NCBI RefSeq assembly: GCF_003990915.1
Contig: NZ_BHXQ01000004.1
Location: 434,001-498,000 of the forward strand
From: Chryseotalea sanaruensis
Lineage (GTDB): Bacteria; Bacteroidota; Bacteroidia; Cytophagales; Cyclobacteriaceae
Length of the DNA: 64,000 bases
Direction: 5' to 3'
Shown: piece by piece, positions 35,830 through 43,827 of the stretch
Numbering within the stretch: the stretch's first letter is position 1
How the letters are laid out: each line of letters begins with the position of its first letter
Position numbers and translations under genes: made by a program
Notes under the pieces: model-generated
Told to the model about the DNA's origin: nothing
The model's database searches: none
What the model saw: the letters and a program-made list of their open reading frames with translations, nothing else

Positions 35830-35903
35830 TGTTAAGACCTTTTGCCCATAATTAAGGAATTGTTAAGAAAAGACTTCGTATTTTTAAATAGAGTACTACT
35901 CCC

Positions 35904-35911
35904 TACTTTTG
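35904..35911 (+). promoter_or_regulatory. Probable -7 box for the PhoB-like regulator
   Basis: TACTTTTG matches TAnnTTTG exactly and lies 18 bases before the ATG at 35930. The sequence about 20 bases upstream is T-rich but has no exact TTTG. Confidence 0.6.
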
Positions 35912-35929
35912 ACCATTAACTGAAATACC

Positions 35930-36619
35930 ATGCCCACAAAGCCCGCACAGAAAGTCTTGGTTGTAGATGATGAGGAACCAATCCTGGAGTTACTCAAGTA
36001 TAACTTAGAAAAAGGGGGCTACGATGTAAAAACAGCCAGCGATGGAATGAAAGCCGTTGAAATTGCCAAGCGTTTTCTTCCCGATCTCGTTTTGCTGGAC
36101 ATTATGATGCCCAAAATGGATGGCGTGGAAACTTGCCGACAAATTAAGGGCATACCTGAACTGGAAAAAACCTTTGTGGTTTTCCTTACTGCAAGATCAG
36201 AAGAGTATTCGGAGGTGGCAGCGTTTGATGTTGGAGCCGATGACTATATAACCAAGCCCATTAAACCCCGGGCACTCATGAGCCGCATAAGTGCCTTGTT
36301 TCGCAGGGATACAAAGAAAGAAGCGCCTTCCAGCCAAATTTCAATTGGCGAGCTTACTATAGATAGAACCAGTTACACCATTAAGATCCGTAATAAAGAA
36401 ATTAACCTGCCTAAAAAGGAATTTGAGTTGCTTTATTTTCTGGCTCAAAACCCCAACAAGGTTTTCAGTCGCGAAGACTTGCTACAAAATATCTGGGGTT
36501 CGGATGTTTATGTGCTAGCCAGAACGGTGGATGTACACATTAGAAAAGTGAGAGAAAAAATTGGGGAAGACTTTATTACTACCGTTAAAGGCGTAGGGTA
36601 TAAGTTTAGCTTAAATTAA
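35930..36619 (+). CDS. PhoB-like response regulator (OmpR family)
   Basis: This 229-residue protein has a receiver domain (about 1-120) with acidic pocket V-V-D-D-E-E near 11-14, phosphoacceptor Asp 57 in L-L-D-I-M-M-P-K-M-D-G, and conserved Lys in Y-I-T-K-P-I-K. A winged-helix DNA-binding domain follows (about 135-229) with F-E-L-L-Y-F-L-A and R-T-V-D-V-H-I-R-K-V-R-E-K-I-G. It is followed by a co-oriented histidine kinase, so the two form a two-component pair, PhoB/PhoR-like by sequence. No phosphate genes are adjacent, so phosphate control is unproven. Confidence 0.92.
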   Translation: MPTKPAQKVLVVDDEEPILELLKYNLEKGGYDVKTASDGMKAVEIAKRFLPDLVLLDIMMPKMDGVETCRQIKGIPELEKTFVVFLTARSEEYSEVAAFDVGADDYITKPIKPRALMSRISALFRRDTKKEAPSSQISIGELTIDRTSYTIKIRNKEINLPKKEFELLYFLAQNPNKVFSREDLLQNIWGSDVYVLARTVDVHIRKVREKIGEDFITTVKGVGYKFSLN

Positions 36620-36740
36620 TTTGGTGATTTGTAAATTCGTTGATTCGATGATTGCTTAAATGTTACCTTTATATTTGAATAAAGTTATTGAAAAGTTATC
36701 TATATCAACGAATCAAGTAATCAACGAATCACCGAATCAT
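36620..36740. repeat. Reiterated-word palindromic tract (GATTCGTTGATT type)
   Basis: Left words GGTGATTTGTAAATTCGTTGATTCGATGATTG are answered by ATCAACGAATCAAGTAATCAACGAATCACCGAATCATC on the right. The tract fills the gap between regulator and kinase. A stem-loop of this size could lower kinase expression relative to the regulator. Confidence 0.75.
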
Positions 36741-36741
36741 C

Positions 36742-37785
36742 ATGGTTTATAGTTCGCGTGTACTAGCCCTTCTGCTCGCTTTTTGCATTTCGCTGATTAC
36801 AACCTTATTCCTTTCTCTTTTTAAAGGCATTGAAACAAGTGCACTACTGGTTTCTGCTTTTATCAGTTTATCTGTTTCCTACCTGCTAACTTTTGTTGTG
36901 TTGGAGTTTTTGATTTTTCGTGAAGTCAATAAAATCTATAAGCTGGTAGGCAAACTCAAAAAGAAAGAATTGGGTGGTTTAGGAAAACAGAAATCGGGAA
37001 CATTAAACCCACTGCAAAGTATTAACGAAGAGATCTTTTCATTTGCAGAATTGAAGCAGAAAGAAATTGATGAACTGAGAAAACTGGAAGCTTTTCGAAA
37101 AGAATTTATTGCAGATGTATCACATGAGTTGAAGACACCCATTTTTGCAGCACAAGGTTTTGTACATACTTTGTTAGATGGGGCAGTGAACGATAAAAAT
37201 GTTCGCACTAAGTTTTTAAAGAAAGCAGCCAAGAGTCTTGATGGGTTGGATGCACTCGTACAAGACTTACTTACACTTTCGCACATAGAAACAGGCCAGA
37301 TTAAAATGCACTTCGAAACCATAGACATGGTGAAGTTGACTGAGGAAGTGATAGAACAGTTTGAGGAAAAAGCAGAAGAACGAAAAATAAAATTACGCAT
37401 TGACGGACATCCTCATAAAGTGATTGCCTATGCAGACTGGCAGCGTATCAATCAGGTAATGACAAACCTCATCTCAAATGCTATTAAACACTCCAGTGAA
37501 GAGAGTGAAGTGTTGATTAGTTTTGAAGTAACCAAGAAAAATATAATCACTAGTGTGCGTGATCATGGGGAAGGTATAGCACAGGAACATTTGGTTCGTA
37601 TATTCGAACGTTTTTACAGAGTAGATAAAAGCCGCAGTCGCGAAAAAGGCGGAACAGGTTTAGGTCTGGCCATTGTAAAACACATCTTAGAAAATCATAA
37701 AAGCAAACCTGAAGTCGAGAGCGTAATCGGTAAAGGTTCAGTATTTAGTTTCAGACTTCCGCGTGCAAAGCCAGAGGAGGATTGA
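36742..37785 (+). CDS. PhoR-like sensor histidine kinase
   Basis: This 347-residue inner-membrane kinase has two N-terminal transmembrane helices (about 5-25 and 30-55) separated by only a few residues, so there is almost no periplasmic sensor. A charged linker, then HisKA with phosphoacceptor His 128 in V-S-H-E-L-K-T-P, then a HATPase domain (N box near N-L-I-S-N-A-I-K-H, G boxes D-H-G-E-G-I and G-G-T-G-L-G-L-A-I) follow. It partners the upstream PhoB-like regulator. The lack of a sensor domain suggests it responds to membrane state or a partner protein. Confidence 0.92.
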   Translation: MVYSSRVLALLLAFCISLITTLFLSLFKGIETSALLVSAFISLSVSYLLTFVVLEFLIFREVNKIYKLVGKLKKKELGGLGKQKSGTLNPLQSINEEIFSFAELKQKEIDELRKLEAFRKEFIADVSHELKTPIFAAQGFVHTLLDGAVNDKNVRTKFLKKAAKSLDGLDALVQDLLTLSHIETGQIKMHFETIDMVKLTEEVIEQFEEKAEERKIKLRIDGHPHKVIAYADWQRINQVMTNLISNAIKHSSEESEVLISFEVTKKNIITSVRDHGEGIAQEHLVRIFERFYRVDKSRSREKGGTGLGLAIVKHILENHKSKPEVESVIGKGSVFSFRLPRAKPEED

Positions 37786-37991
37786 GAATTAATTCAATAT
37801 ATCTAGAAATGAATTGATAGATTTCTAAACTATCTTCTCTCAGAAATAATTACACGTTTAAGATATCATTTGAACCAATCCTGATAACCCTTATCACGAT
37901 ATTTGGGCTCATCAATTTGATTTTCCGAAAAAGGATTAGAGTCAGCTTGATTAAACTGTGCAGTTATTTGATTTCAAGTATTGAATCACCT

Positions 37992-38420
37992 ATGAAATTT
38001 ACGCAAATTGGAAGACCCATTATTATGGTATGCATAATAGTTGAGATGACTTTAATTGGGTTTATGTTGTTCTATGCTGAAAAGCCCTCGCACGAGCTTA
38101 TGTTTGGTTTTAGCACATTTCTTTTAGTGTTTCTTATTTTCTTTTATAAGCTTGAAGTTAAAGTTAGCGACACCAAACTGGTCATAGCATTTGGAATTGG
38201 ATTAATAAGGAAAACAATTCCAATCCATAGTTTGCAAGAAGCCAGGCCTGCAAAAAGTTCTGTCGCTGGTTCTGGTCAAATTTCTAACTATATGCTTTAC
38301 AGTTTAGGTGGCGTGGATTGTGTTGAAATCCTGTTTAAAGATAAACTTAAATCTATTAGGGTAGGAAGTGATGCACCGACACAACTGAGTGATTTTTTAA
38401 ACAGTAGAATTCAAAAGTAG
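37992..38420 (+). CDS. Small membrane protein with PH-like soluble part
   Basis: This protein of about 142 residues, starting at M-K-F-T-Q-I-G-R-P, has two hydrophobic helices (about 8-30 and 40-62). A soluble beta-rich part (L-E-V-K-V-S-D-T-K-L-V-I-A-F-G-I-G-L) follows and ends near C-V-E-I-L-F-K-D-K. The order (two helices, then a PH-like domain) is common in small membrane proteins of unknown role. A longer in-frame start exists at 37917 but the extra 25 residues look unlike protein. No operon partner is clear. Confidence 0.6.
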   Translation: MKFTQIGRPIIMVCIIVEMTLIGFMLFYAEKPSHELMFGFSTFLLVFLIFFYKLEVKVSDTKLVIAFGIGLIRKTIPIHSLQEARPAKSSVAGSGQISNYMLYSLGGVDCVEILFKDKLKSIRVGSDAPTQLSDFLNSRIQK

Positions 38421-38503
38421 CATCAGTAGTATGTTGGAAATGTTACTTGGTTTCAGAATAATGTTTTAGATTTCTAAAAGAAATATATAAAAACTTAAAG
38501 TGC

Positions 38504-38665
38504 TTATTTTGTTTTTGACTTAACTCTACCTTCTTCTTTCAAAGCCTTAGAAAGTAAAAACTCGATCTGACCATTGGTGCTTCGAAATTCATCAGCGGCC
38601 CATTTTTCGAGTGCCTTTAATATCTCTGGTTCTATCCGAAGTACAAATGGTTTTTTCTGAGCCAT
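38504..38665 (-). CDS. Ribbon-helix-helix (Arc-like) DNA-binding protein
   Basis: This 53-residue protein starts M-A-Q-K-K-P-F-V-L-R-I-E-P-E-I-L-K-A-L-E-K-W-A. It has an initial beta-strand and two helices typical of Arc/MetJ-type dimeric DNA binders, with R-S-T-N-G-Q-I-E-F-L-L in the second helix. An upstream in-frame Met exists at 38689, but it would begin inside a MITE-like repeat, so the start at 38665 is preferred. The SPFH gene lies upstream on the same strand. In related genomes these two genes are, as I recall, often adjacent; here a repeat separates them. Confidence 0.85.
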   Translation of the reverse strand: MAQKKPFVLRIEPEILKALEKWAADEFRSTNGQIEFLLSKALKEEGRVKSKTK

Positions 38666-38686
38666 AATGATTCGTAAATTGTTAAT

Positions 38687-38808
38687 CAATGTCGTTTAGT
38701 TAAGATTCCATATTCTCCCTTCTGGAAGAGGAATGGAGGTGAGTCTACCTGCACGTAGCCGTTTCGGCATAGGCAGGGCCATAATAAAGGCTTAACTAAA
38801 CGACCTTG
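38687..38808. repeat. MITE-like element, copy C
   Basis: A 122-bp full-length copy with ends CAATGTCGTTTAGTTAAG and CTTAACTAAACGACCTTG. The interior has CTCCC-TTCT-GGAAGAGG, GGAGGTGAGTCTACCTG and CGTAGCCGTTTCGGCATAGG. It lies exactly between the SPFH gene and its RHH neighbour, six bases after the SPFH stop. Confidence 0.9.
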
Positions 38809-38814
38809 AATTTA

Positions 38815-39666
38815 TTAATTATGCAAAGTACCTGTGTTTACTACAGGACTAACATCTTTATCTGCGCAAAGTACAACCATTAAATTACTAACCATGGCTG
38901 CTTTTCGTTCCTCATCCAAGTCAACAATATTGTGCTTCGACAATTGTTCCAAAGCCATGTGCACCATACTTACAGCCCCCTCTACAATTTTATGACGTGC
39001 TGCTACTACTGCTGTAGCCTGTTGCCTACGCAACATAGCGCCTGCAATTTCAGGTGCGTAAGCAAGATAACCAATGCGTGCTTCAATAACATGAATGCCC
39101 GCAATCTCCAATCGCTTGCGTAAGTTTTCTTCAAGTGCATGGTTCACTTCAGTATGCCCTGAACGAAGCGTTAATTCTTCTTCAGAATCGAAATTGTCAT
39201 AAGCAAATTCACCTGCAAGTGTTCGCACAGCAGAATCGCTTTGTATGCGCACAAAGTTTTCATAATTATCTACTTCGAAAGCAGCTTTGAAAGTATCTTT
39301 TACCTGCCACACCAGAATTACACCGATTTGAATAGGGTTCCCCACTTTATCATTTACTTTTATTTTTTCGCTATCGAAATTTCGGGCACGCAGCGATATT
39401 GCCTTCTTAGCGAAAAATGGATTAACCCAAAAGAAGCCATTGGATTTTGCTGTGCCTTTATAATCTCCAAAAAGCACAAGTACTACCGAGCTGTTAGGGT
39501 TAATGAAAAAGAAACCCGGTATTAATATGAGCGCGAAAACTAATGGAAAAACAAAGATTGGATGTCGCATTGCAATCAGGCCAAACAAACTGAAGCAAAA
39601 GGTTAAAAAAATGATCACCAGCATTACATAACCTGATATGGGCGAAAAGTCTTTTTCATTTTTCAT
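38815..39666 (-). CDS. SPFH (stomatin/prohibitin) domain membrane protein
   Basis: This 283-residue protein has two N-terminal transmembrane helices (about 14-33 and 36-55). An SPFH domain follows (about 60-215) with L-F-G-D-Y-K-G-T, A-R-N-F-D-S-E-K-I-K-V-N-D and Q-S-D-S-A-V-R. A helical tail with R-R-Q-Q-A-T-A-V-V-A-A-R-H-K-I-V-E-G-A-V follows, the usual oligomerisation segment. SPFH proteins organise membrane microdomains and often bind proteases. The gene is flanked on both sides by MITE-like copies (38687-38808 and 39725-39813). Confidence 0.92.
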   Translation of the reverse strand: MKNEKDFSPISGYVMLVIIFLTFCFSLFGLIAMRHPIFVFPLVFALILIPGFFFINPNSSVVLVLFGDYKGTAKSNGFFWVNPFFAKKAISLRARNFDSEKIKVNDKVGNPIQIGVILVWQVKDTFKAAFEVDNYENFVRIQSDSAVRTLAGEFAYDNFDSEEELTLRSGHTEVNHALEENLRKRLEIAGIHVIEARIGYLAYAPEIAGAMLRRQQATAVVAARHKIVEGAVSMVHMALEQLSKHNIVDLDEERKAAMVSNLMVVLCADKDVSPVVNTGTLHN

Positions 39667-39724
39667 CTTACTAGAATTTTAGGGTTGAGGACGAATAAAA
39701 TAAGGTGCATAAATTTCAGTGATT

Positions 39725-39813
39725 CAATGTCGTTTACTTAAGCTCTATTTATACTCTCCCAGGCAGAGGCAAGTGTGAGGGCAAAGAAAAGAAGGCCTAC
39801 GTGCACGACATTG
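39725..39813. repeat. MITE-like element, copy D (degenerate short form)
   Basis: An 89-bp copy with left end CAATGTCGTTTACTTAAG and right end GTGCACGACATTG. The interior is eroded (CTCTCCCAGGCAGAGGCAAG) and lacks most of the core. It lies upstream of the SPFH start. Confidence 0.7.
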
Positions 39814-39933
39814 TTAGTACTAGGTAAATTTCATATTTAATTCCCTTTGATATTAAATTGATATCATATTGATAAACGGTTTGCGAAAAATAAAGTTTCA
39901 GGGTGGTGAAAAAAAATCCGTCCCGAAAAATGG

Positions 39934-39941
39934 TAACTTTG
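39934..39941 (+). promoter_or_regulatory. Probable -7 box for the pseudouridine synthase
   Basis: TAACTTTG matches TAnnTTTG exactly, 22 bases before the TTG start. No clear -33 TTTG is seen. Confidence 0.5.
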
Positions 39942-39963
39942 TACTTTCAACTACCAAATTCGA

Positions 39964-40680
39964 TTGAAAGCCTCCAAAATATCCATATCCGACATTCTTC
40001 TTTTTGAAAATGAAGATTTCTTCCTTGTGAATAAGCCGCCATACATGTCTACACTAAATGATAGAGTAGAGAAGGTAAATCTGTTGGCACTGGCAAAGGA
40101 ATATTCGGATGATGCGCAAGCCTGCCATCGCTTAGATAAGGATACTTCAGGTGTGCTGGCCTTTGCCAAAAATCCAGAGGCTTACCGTCACCTGAGTATG
40201 CAGTTTGAGCACCGCGAGGTCAATAAAATTTACCATGCAGTAGTCGATGGGATTCATCGATTTCAGGATCAACTGGTAGACGCCCCCATTCTAAAGCAGG
40301 ATGATGGCATTGTTAAACTCTCCCGTATGGGTAAAGAGGCACAAACCTATTTTACCTCCGTTAAATCTTACCGTCAACATACATTAATAGAGTGTAGGCC
40401 CATTACCGGTCGGATGCACCAAATCCGTATCCATTTGTCAAGTCTGGGAGCTTCCATTGCGGGAGATGAGCAGTACGGAGGAAGGCCGGTCATGCTTTCG
40501 CAGCTAAAACGGGGCTTCAATCTTAAAAAATATACCGAAGAGCAGCCACTGATGAAAAGGATGGCACTACACGCGTTTTCGCTTGAATTCAACCTTATTA
40601 ATGGTGAAAAACAACGATTTGAGGCACCTTACCCTAAAGATTTTGCGGCCTTGGTGAGGCAGCTAGACCTGGCCTCTTAA
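39964..40680 (+). CDS. RluA-family RNA pseudouridine synthase
   Basis: This 238-residue enzyme isomerises uridine to pseudouridine in rRNA or tRNA. The catalytic motif is H-R-L-D-K-D-T-S-G near residue 57, with the active Asp in R-L-D-K. G-R-M-H-Q-I-R-I-H-L-S near 143 and the preceding K-P-P-Y-M-S-T-L-N are also family features. It has no S4 domain, so it belongs to the shorter RluA-type group; the target site is unknown. The start is TTG, placed by the promoter box and by the family's N-terminal spacing. Confidence 0.9.
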   Translation: MKASKISISDILLFENEDFFLVNKPPYMSTLNDRVEKVNLLALAKEYSDDAQACHRLDKDTSGVLAFAKNPEAYRHLSMQFEHREVNKIYHAVVDGIHRFQDQLVDAPILKQDDGIVKLSRMGKEAQTYFTSVKSYRQHTLIECRPITGRMHQIRIHLSSLGASIAGDEQYGGRPVMLSQLKRGFNLKKYTEEQPLMKRMALHAFSLEFNLINGEKQRFEAPYPKDFAALVRQLDLAS

Positions 40681-40779
40681 GTTTGCAACCGATAAAAATC
40701 AGGACACATTACGTTTCCAACTGCTAATTACTTGATTGTCAGTTAATTTTGCTCATTTGTGTTATTATTAACGCGCCAC

Positions 40780-40811
40780 TTTGGATAATCTCAACCAAAC
40801 ACCTACTTTTG
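40780..40811 (+). promoter_or_regulatory. Strong Bacteroidota-type promoter of the rplM operon
   Basis: TTTG at 40780-40783, a 20-base spacer and TACTTTTG at 40804-40811 fit the consensus exactly. Transcription would start near 40818, giving a leader of about 45 bases. That leader holds a weak CCCTT / AAGGG hairpin; I cannot tell whether it is a ribosomal-protein binding site. Confidence 0.88.
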
Positions 40812-40862
40812 TGTCCCTTTTTAGAAGAGAAGGGTATTTAAACAATTAAAACTTAAAATAAA

Positions 40863-41306
40863 GTGGATCATTTAAGTTACAAAACCACTCACGCCAACAA
40901 AGCAACTGCTGAGAAGAATTGGGTATTGGTTGATGCAAAAGATCAAGTTCTTGGTCGAGTAGCCAGCCAGGTGGCAAGCATTATACGTGGAAAAAGAAAG
41001 GTCAACTTCACACCTAATGTGGATTGTGGAGATCATGTGGTAGTTATCAACGCTGAAAAGGTAAAGATGACAGGCCGTAAGTTAACGCAACGCGTATTGT
41101 TCACACACTCTGGTTATCCAGGTGGACAACGCGAGCATACACCTACGCAGATCCTGAGCAAACACCCAGAGCGCTTGATTGAACACGCAGTACGCGGTAT
41201 GCTTCCTAAGAATAAACTTGGCAACGAGTTATACAGAAGCTTGCATGTATACGTGGGCGATCAGCACCCTCACGAGGCACAACAACCTAAACAGATTAAA
41301 TTCTAA
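40863..41306 (+). CDS. rplM: Large-subunit ribosomal protein L13 (uL13)
   Basis: This 147-residue protein of the 50S subunit starts with GTG. Family features are W-V-L-V-D-A-K-D-Q-V-L-G-R-V-A-S near 20, N-A-E-K-V-K-M-T-G-R-K near 65, and H-A-V-R-G-M-L-P-K-N-K-L-G near 115. First gene of an operon with rpsI three bases later, the universal L13-S9 pair. Confidence 0.97.
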   Translation: MDHLSYKTTHANKATAEKNWVLVDAKDQVLGRVASQVASIIRGKRKVNFTPNVDCGDHVVVINAEKVKMTGRKLTQRVLFTHSGYPGGQREHTPTQILSKHPERLIEHAVRGMLPKNKLGNELYRSLHVYVGDQHPHEAQQPKQIKF

Positions 41307-41309
41307 CAC

Positions 41310-41696
41310 ATGGAGACTAAAAATGCAGTCGGTAGAAGAAAGACTTCCATAGCCCGTGTTTACATAACACCAGGCAATGGCGCTATTCTTATCAATAACC
41401 GCGAATTGAAAACATATTTCTTATCAGAAATACATCAAACTACTGTGAAGCAGCCTTTAGCAGCTACTAAACTGGAAGGCCAATATGATGTAACAATTAA
41501 TGTAGAAGGCGGTGGAATTAAAGGACAAGCCGAGGCAATCCGTTTAGGTATTGCTCGTGCCTTGGTGCGCATAAGCGAAGAAAACAGAGCAGCCCTGAAA
41601 ACAGACAACCTGCTTACCCGTGACTCGCGTATGGTTGAACGTAAGAAGTTCGGTCGTGCAAAAGCAAGAAAGAGATTCCAGTTTAGCAAGCGTTAA
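41310..41696 (+). CDS. rpsI: Small-subunit ribosomal protein S9 (uS9)
   Basis: This 128-residue protein of the 30S head has G-R-R-K-T-S-I-A-R-V-Y near residue 8, G-G-G-I-K-G-Q-A-E-A-I-R-L-G-I-A-R-A-L near 68, and a basic tail K-K-F-G-R-A-K-A-R-K-R-F-Q-F-S-K-R that reaches the P-site tRNA. It starts three bases after rplM and is followed 11 bases later by rpsB. Confidence 0.97.
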   Translation: METKNAVGRRKTSIARVYITPGNGAILINNRELKTYFLSEIHQTTVKQPLAATKLEGQYDVTINVEGGGIKGQAEAIRLGIARALVRISEENRAALKTDNLLTRDSRMVERKKFGRAKARKRFQFSKR

Positions 41697-41707
41697 TCGA
41701 TACGACA

Positions 41708-42469
41708 ATGGCACAAAAAATTACCTATCAGGAATTATTGGAGGCAGGTGTACATTTTGGTCACCTTACCCGCAAGTGGAACCCAAAGATGGCCGAGTAC
41801 ATCTTTATGGAAAACAATGGTATCCACATTATAGATTTGAACAAGACTTTGTCATGCCTGGATGAGGCTAGCTTCGCTTTGAAGAATATTGTACGTTCTG
41901 GTCGTAAGATCATGTTCGTAGCAACTAAGAAGCAAGCTAAAGACATCATCACAGATGAGGCAACACGCTTAAACATGCCTTTCGTAACCGAGCGTTGGTT
42001 AGGTGGTATGTTAACAAACTTCGCTACTATCCGTAAGTCATTGAAGAAGCTTTCTCAGATCGAGAAGTTGATGAAGGACGAAGCGTTTACCAACCTTGCA
42101 AAGCGTGAGCGTTTGATGGTAACACGTGAGAAGGCTAAGTTAGAGAAATTGTTAGGCGGTATTACCGATCTTAACCGTTTACCTGCTGCACTTTTCATCA
42201 TTGACGTTAAGCGTGAGCACATCGCAGTCACAGAAGCATTGAAGTTGAATATCCCTGTATTTGCTATGGTGGATACTAACTCAGATCCTACTACTGTAGA
42301 TTTCCCTATACCTGCTAATGACGATGCTTTCAAATCAATCTCTATCATTGTGAAACACATTGGTAAAGTAATTGAAGAAGGATTGGCAGAGCGCAAGAAG
42401 GACAAGGAAGATGTAGCTTCTAAGAAAGACGAAGAAGAAAAGCGTAAAGTTGACGAGACTGTAGCTTAA
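41708..42469 (+). CDS. rpsB: Small-subunit ribosomal protein S2 (uS2)
   Basis: This 253-residue 30S protein has signatures L-L-E-A-G-V-H-F-G-H near residue 10, N-N-G-I-H-I-I-D-L near 37, and F-V-T-E-R-W-L-G-G-M-L-T-N near 92. The highly charged C-terminal tail (K-K-D-K-E-D repeated) is longer than in some relatives. Third gene of the operon. In most bacteria rpsB is followed closely by tsf; here a reiterated-word palindrome lies between them. Confidence 0.97.
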   Translation: MAQKITYQELLEAGVHFGHLTRKWNPKMAEYIFMENNGIHIIDLNKTLSCLDEASFALKNIVRSGRKIMFVATKKQAKDIITDEATRLNMPFVTERWLGGMLTNFATIRKSLKKLSQIEKLMKDEAFTNLAKRERLMVTREKAKLEKLLGGITDLNRLPAALFIIDVKREHIAVTEALKLNIPVFAMVDTNSDPTTVDFPIPANDDAFKSISIIVKHIGKVIEEGLAERKKDKEDVASKKDEEEKRKVDETVA

Positions 42470-42474
42470 GATTA

Positions 42475-42541
42475 TTTAAAATTCAAAATCTGAAATTCAA
42501 AATTCAGGGTTTCAATTTTGAACCTTGAATTTTGAATTTTT
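42475..42541. repeat. Reiterated-word palindromic tract (TTCAAAATT type) between rpsB and tsf
   Basis: Left words AAATTCAAAATCTGAAATTCAAAATTC are answered by GAACCTTGAATTTTGAATTTT on the right. It fills nearly the whole rpsB-tsf gap. A half tract with the same words lies at 52396-52425 before the M42 peptidase. It could act as an attenuator or processing site within the operon. Confidence 0.75.
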
Positions 42542-42556
42542 TTAATTTATAAACAT

Positions 42557-43387
42557 ATGATATCAGCACAAGACGTAAACAAACTCCGCACAATGACTGG
42601 TGCGGGTATGATGGATTGTAAAAAGGCCCTTACCGAAGCAGAAGGTGATTTCGAAAAGGCAATTGAAATATTAAGAAAGAAAGGACAGAAAGTATCTGCT
42701 TCCCGTTCTGATCGCGATGCAAAAGAAGGTTCTGTTTTTGTAAAGAGCAGCGATGATAAGAAAGAAGCAGTATTGATCGCCCTTAACTGCGAAACTGATT
42801 TCGTAGGTAAGAACGAAGAGTTCCAAAACTTAGGTAAGTTGATTGCTGAAACGGCTTTCACTAATAAACCTGCTACAAAGGAGGACTTACTAACACAAGC
42901 TGCCGGTGGTGGCTTAACCATCAATGATAAAATCATTGAGTTGGTTGGTAAAATTGGTGAGAAGATCGAGATCAGCGAATATGTGCGTATGACTGGTGAA
43001 GCAGTTGTGCCTTACATACACATGGGTTCTAAATTAGGTGTGTTGGTTTCACTGAAAGGTGTTAATGGCAAAGATGTAACTGAAGCAGGTAAGGATGTAG
43101 GTATGCAAATTGCAGCCATGAACCCTGTAGCTGTTGATGAAACACAAGTTGATAAATCCCTTATCGAAAAGGAATTGGAGATTGCTAAAGCGCAAATCCT
43201 TGCTGAAGGCAAGCCAGAAAACATGGTAGAGAAAATTGCTGCTGGTAAATTGAACAAGTTTTTCAAAGACAGCACTTTGTTACCTCAGACTTTTGTGAAA
43301 GACAGCTCTAAGACTGTAGCACAATATTTAGACAGCGTAACTAAAGGGTTAACAGTAGTTGAGTTTAAGCGTGTAATGATTGGTTAA
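42557..43387 (+). CDS. tsf: Translation elongation factor Ts
   Basis: This 276-residue nucleotide-exchange factor reloads EF-Tu with GTP. The N-terminal UBA-like segment has V-N-K-L-R-T-M-T-G-A-G-M-M-D-C-K-K-A-L near residue 6. The core has L-N-C-E-T-D-F-V-G-K-N near 77 and Y-I-H-M-G-S-K-L-G-V-L-V near 152, and A-M-N-P-V-A-V near 193. Length is typical. Last gene of the ribosomal operon, followed by a terminator. Confidence 0.97.
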   Translation: MISAQDVNKLRTMTGAGMMDCKKALTEAEGDFEKAIEILRKKGQKVSASRSDRDAKEGSVFVKSSDDKKEAVLIALNCETDFVGKNEEFQNLGKLIAETAFTNKPATKEDLLTQAAGGGLTINDKIIELVGKIGEKIEISEYVRMTGEAVVPYIHMGSKLGVLVSLKGVNGKDVTEAGKDVGMQIAAMNPVAVDETQVDKSLIEKELEIAKAQILAEGKPENMVEKIAAGKLNKFFKDSTLLPQTFVKDSSKTVAQYLDSVTKGLTVVEFKRVMIG

Positions 43388-43410
43388 TCCATCAATAAAA
43401 TAGTAAAAAA

Positions 43411-43438
43411 AAAGGGAGTCTATTGACTCCCTTTTTTT
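43411..43438 (+). terminator. Terminator of the rplM-tsf operon
   Basis: Stem GGGAGTC / GACTCCC with a TATT loop, flanked by A's and a run of seven T's, 25 bases after the tsf stop. Confidence 0.92.
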
Positions 43439-43536
43439 GTTTTTAAACTATGTATGTAGGCCTCTGTCATTTTAGGATTTTCCTGGCCTTTTTATATTAG
43501 ATTGCTTTTACTACCTTAGCTATCATTTTTTAAACT

Positions 43537-43827
43537 ATGTTGAAAAGAGTAAATCCTATTTTTCGCAACTTTTATGTTGTTGGGACAGTCTTCTTTCTTG
43601 TATGGATGTCTTTCTTAGATCAAAACGACTTCCTGTCCAGATTCAGGTTAACAGCCAAGCTCCGATCTTTAGAAGCAGAGAAGGAGTATTATGAGGAAAA
43701 GATTGAAGAGGTACAAAAGGATCATGACGATCTTTTTGGTGACCGCGAATCGGTTGAGAAATTCGCGCGTGAAAAATATTTAATGAAAAAAGAGACCGAA
43801 GAAATCTTTTTAGTCGTTGAAGAATAA
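43537..43827 (+). CDS. FtsB/DivIC-type septum formation initiator
   Basis: This 96-residue bitopic membrane protein has a short cytoplasmic start, one transmembrane helix (about 13-28, F-Y-V-V-G-T-V-F-F-L-V-W-M-S-F-L), then a coiled coil (about 40-75). The DivIC/FtsB signature follows: E-K-F-A-R-E-K-Y-L-M-K-K-E-T-E-E-I-F. It helps assemble the FtsQLB-type division complex. The next gene starts on the base following its stop. Confidence 0.9.
   Translation: MLKRVNPIFRNFYVVGTVFFLVWMSFLDQNDFLSRFRLTAKLRSLEAEKEYYEEKIEEVQKDHDDLFGDRESVEKFAREKYLMKKETEEIFLVVEE

Noticed and set aside
40818..40862. Named ribosomal-protein leader before rplM
   Set aside because: Only a weak CCCTT/AAGGG hairpin is visible; without alignment no leader family can be claimed.
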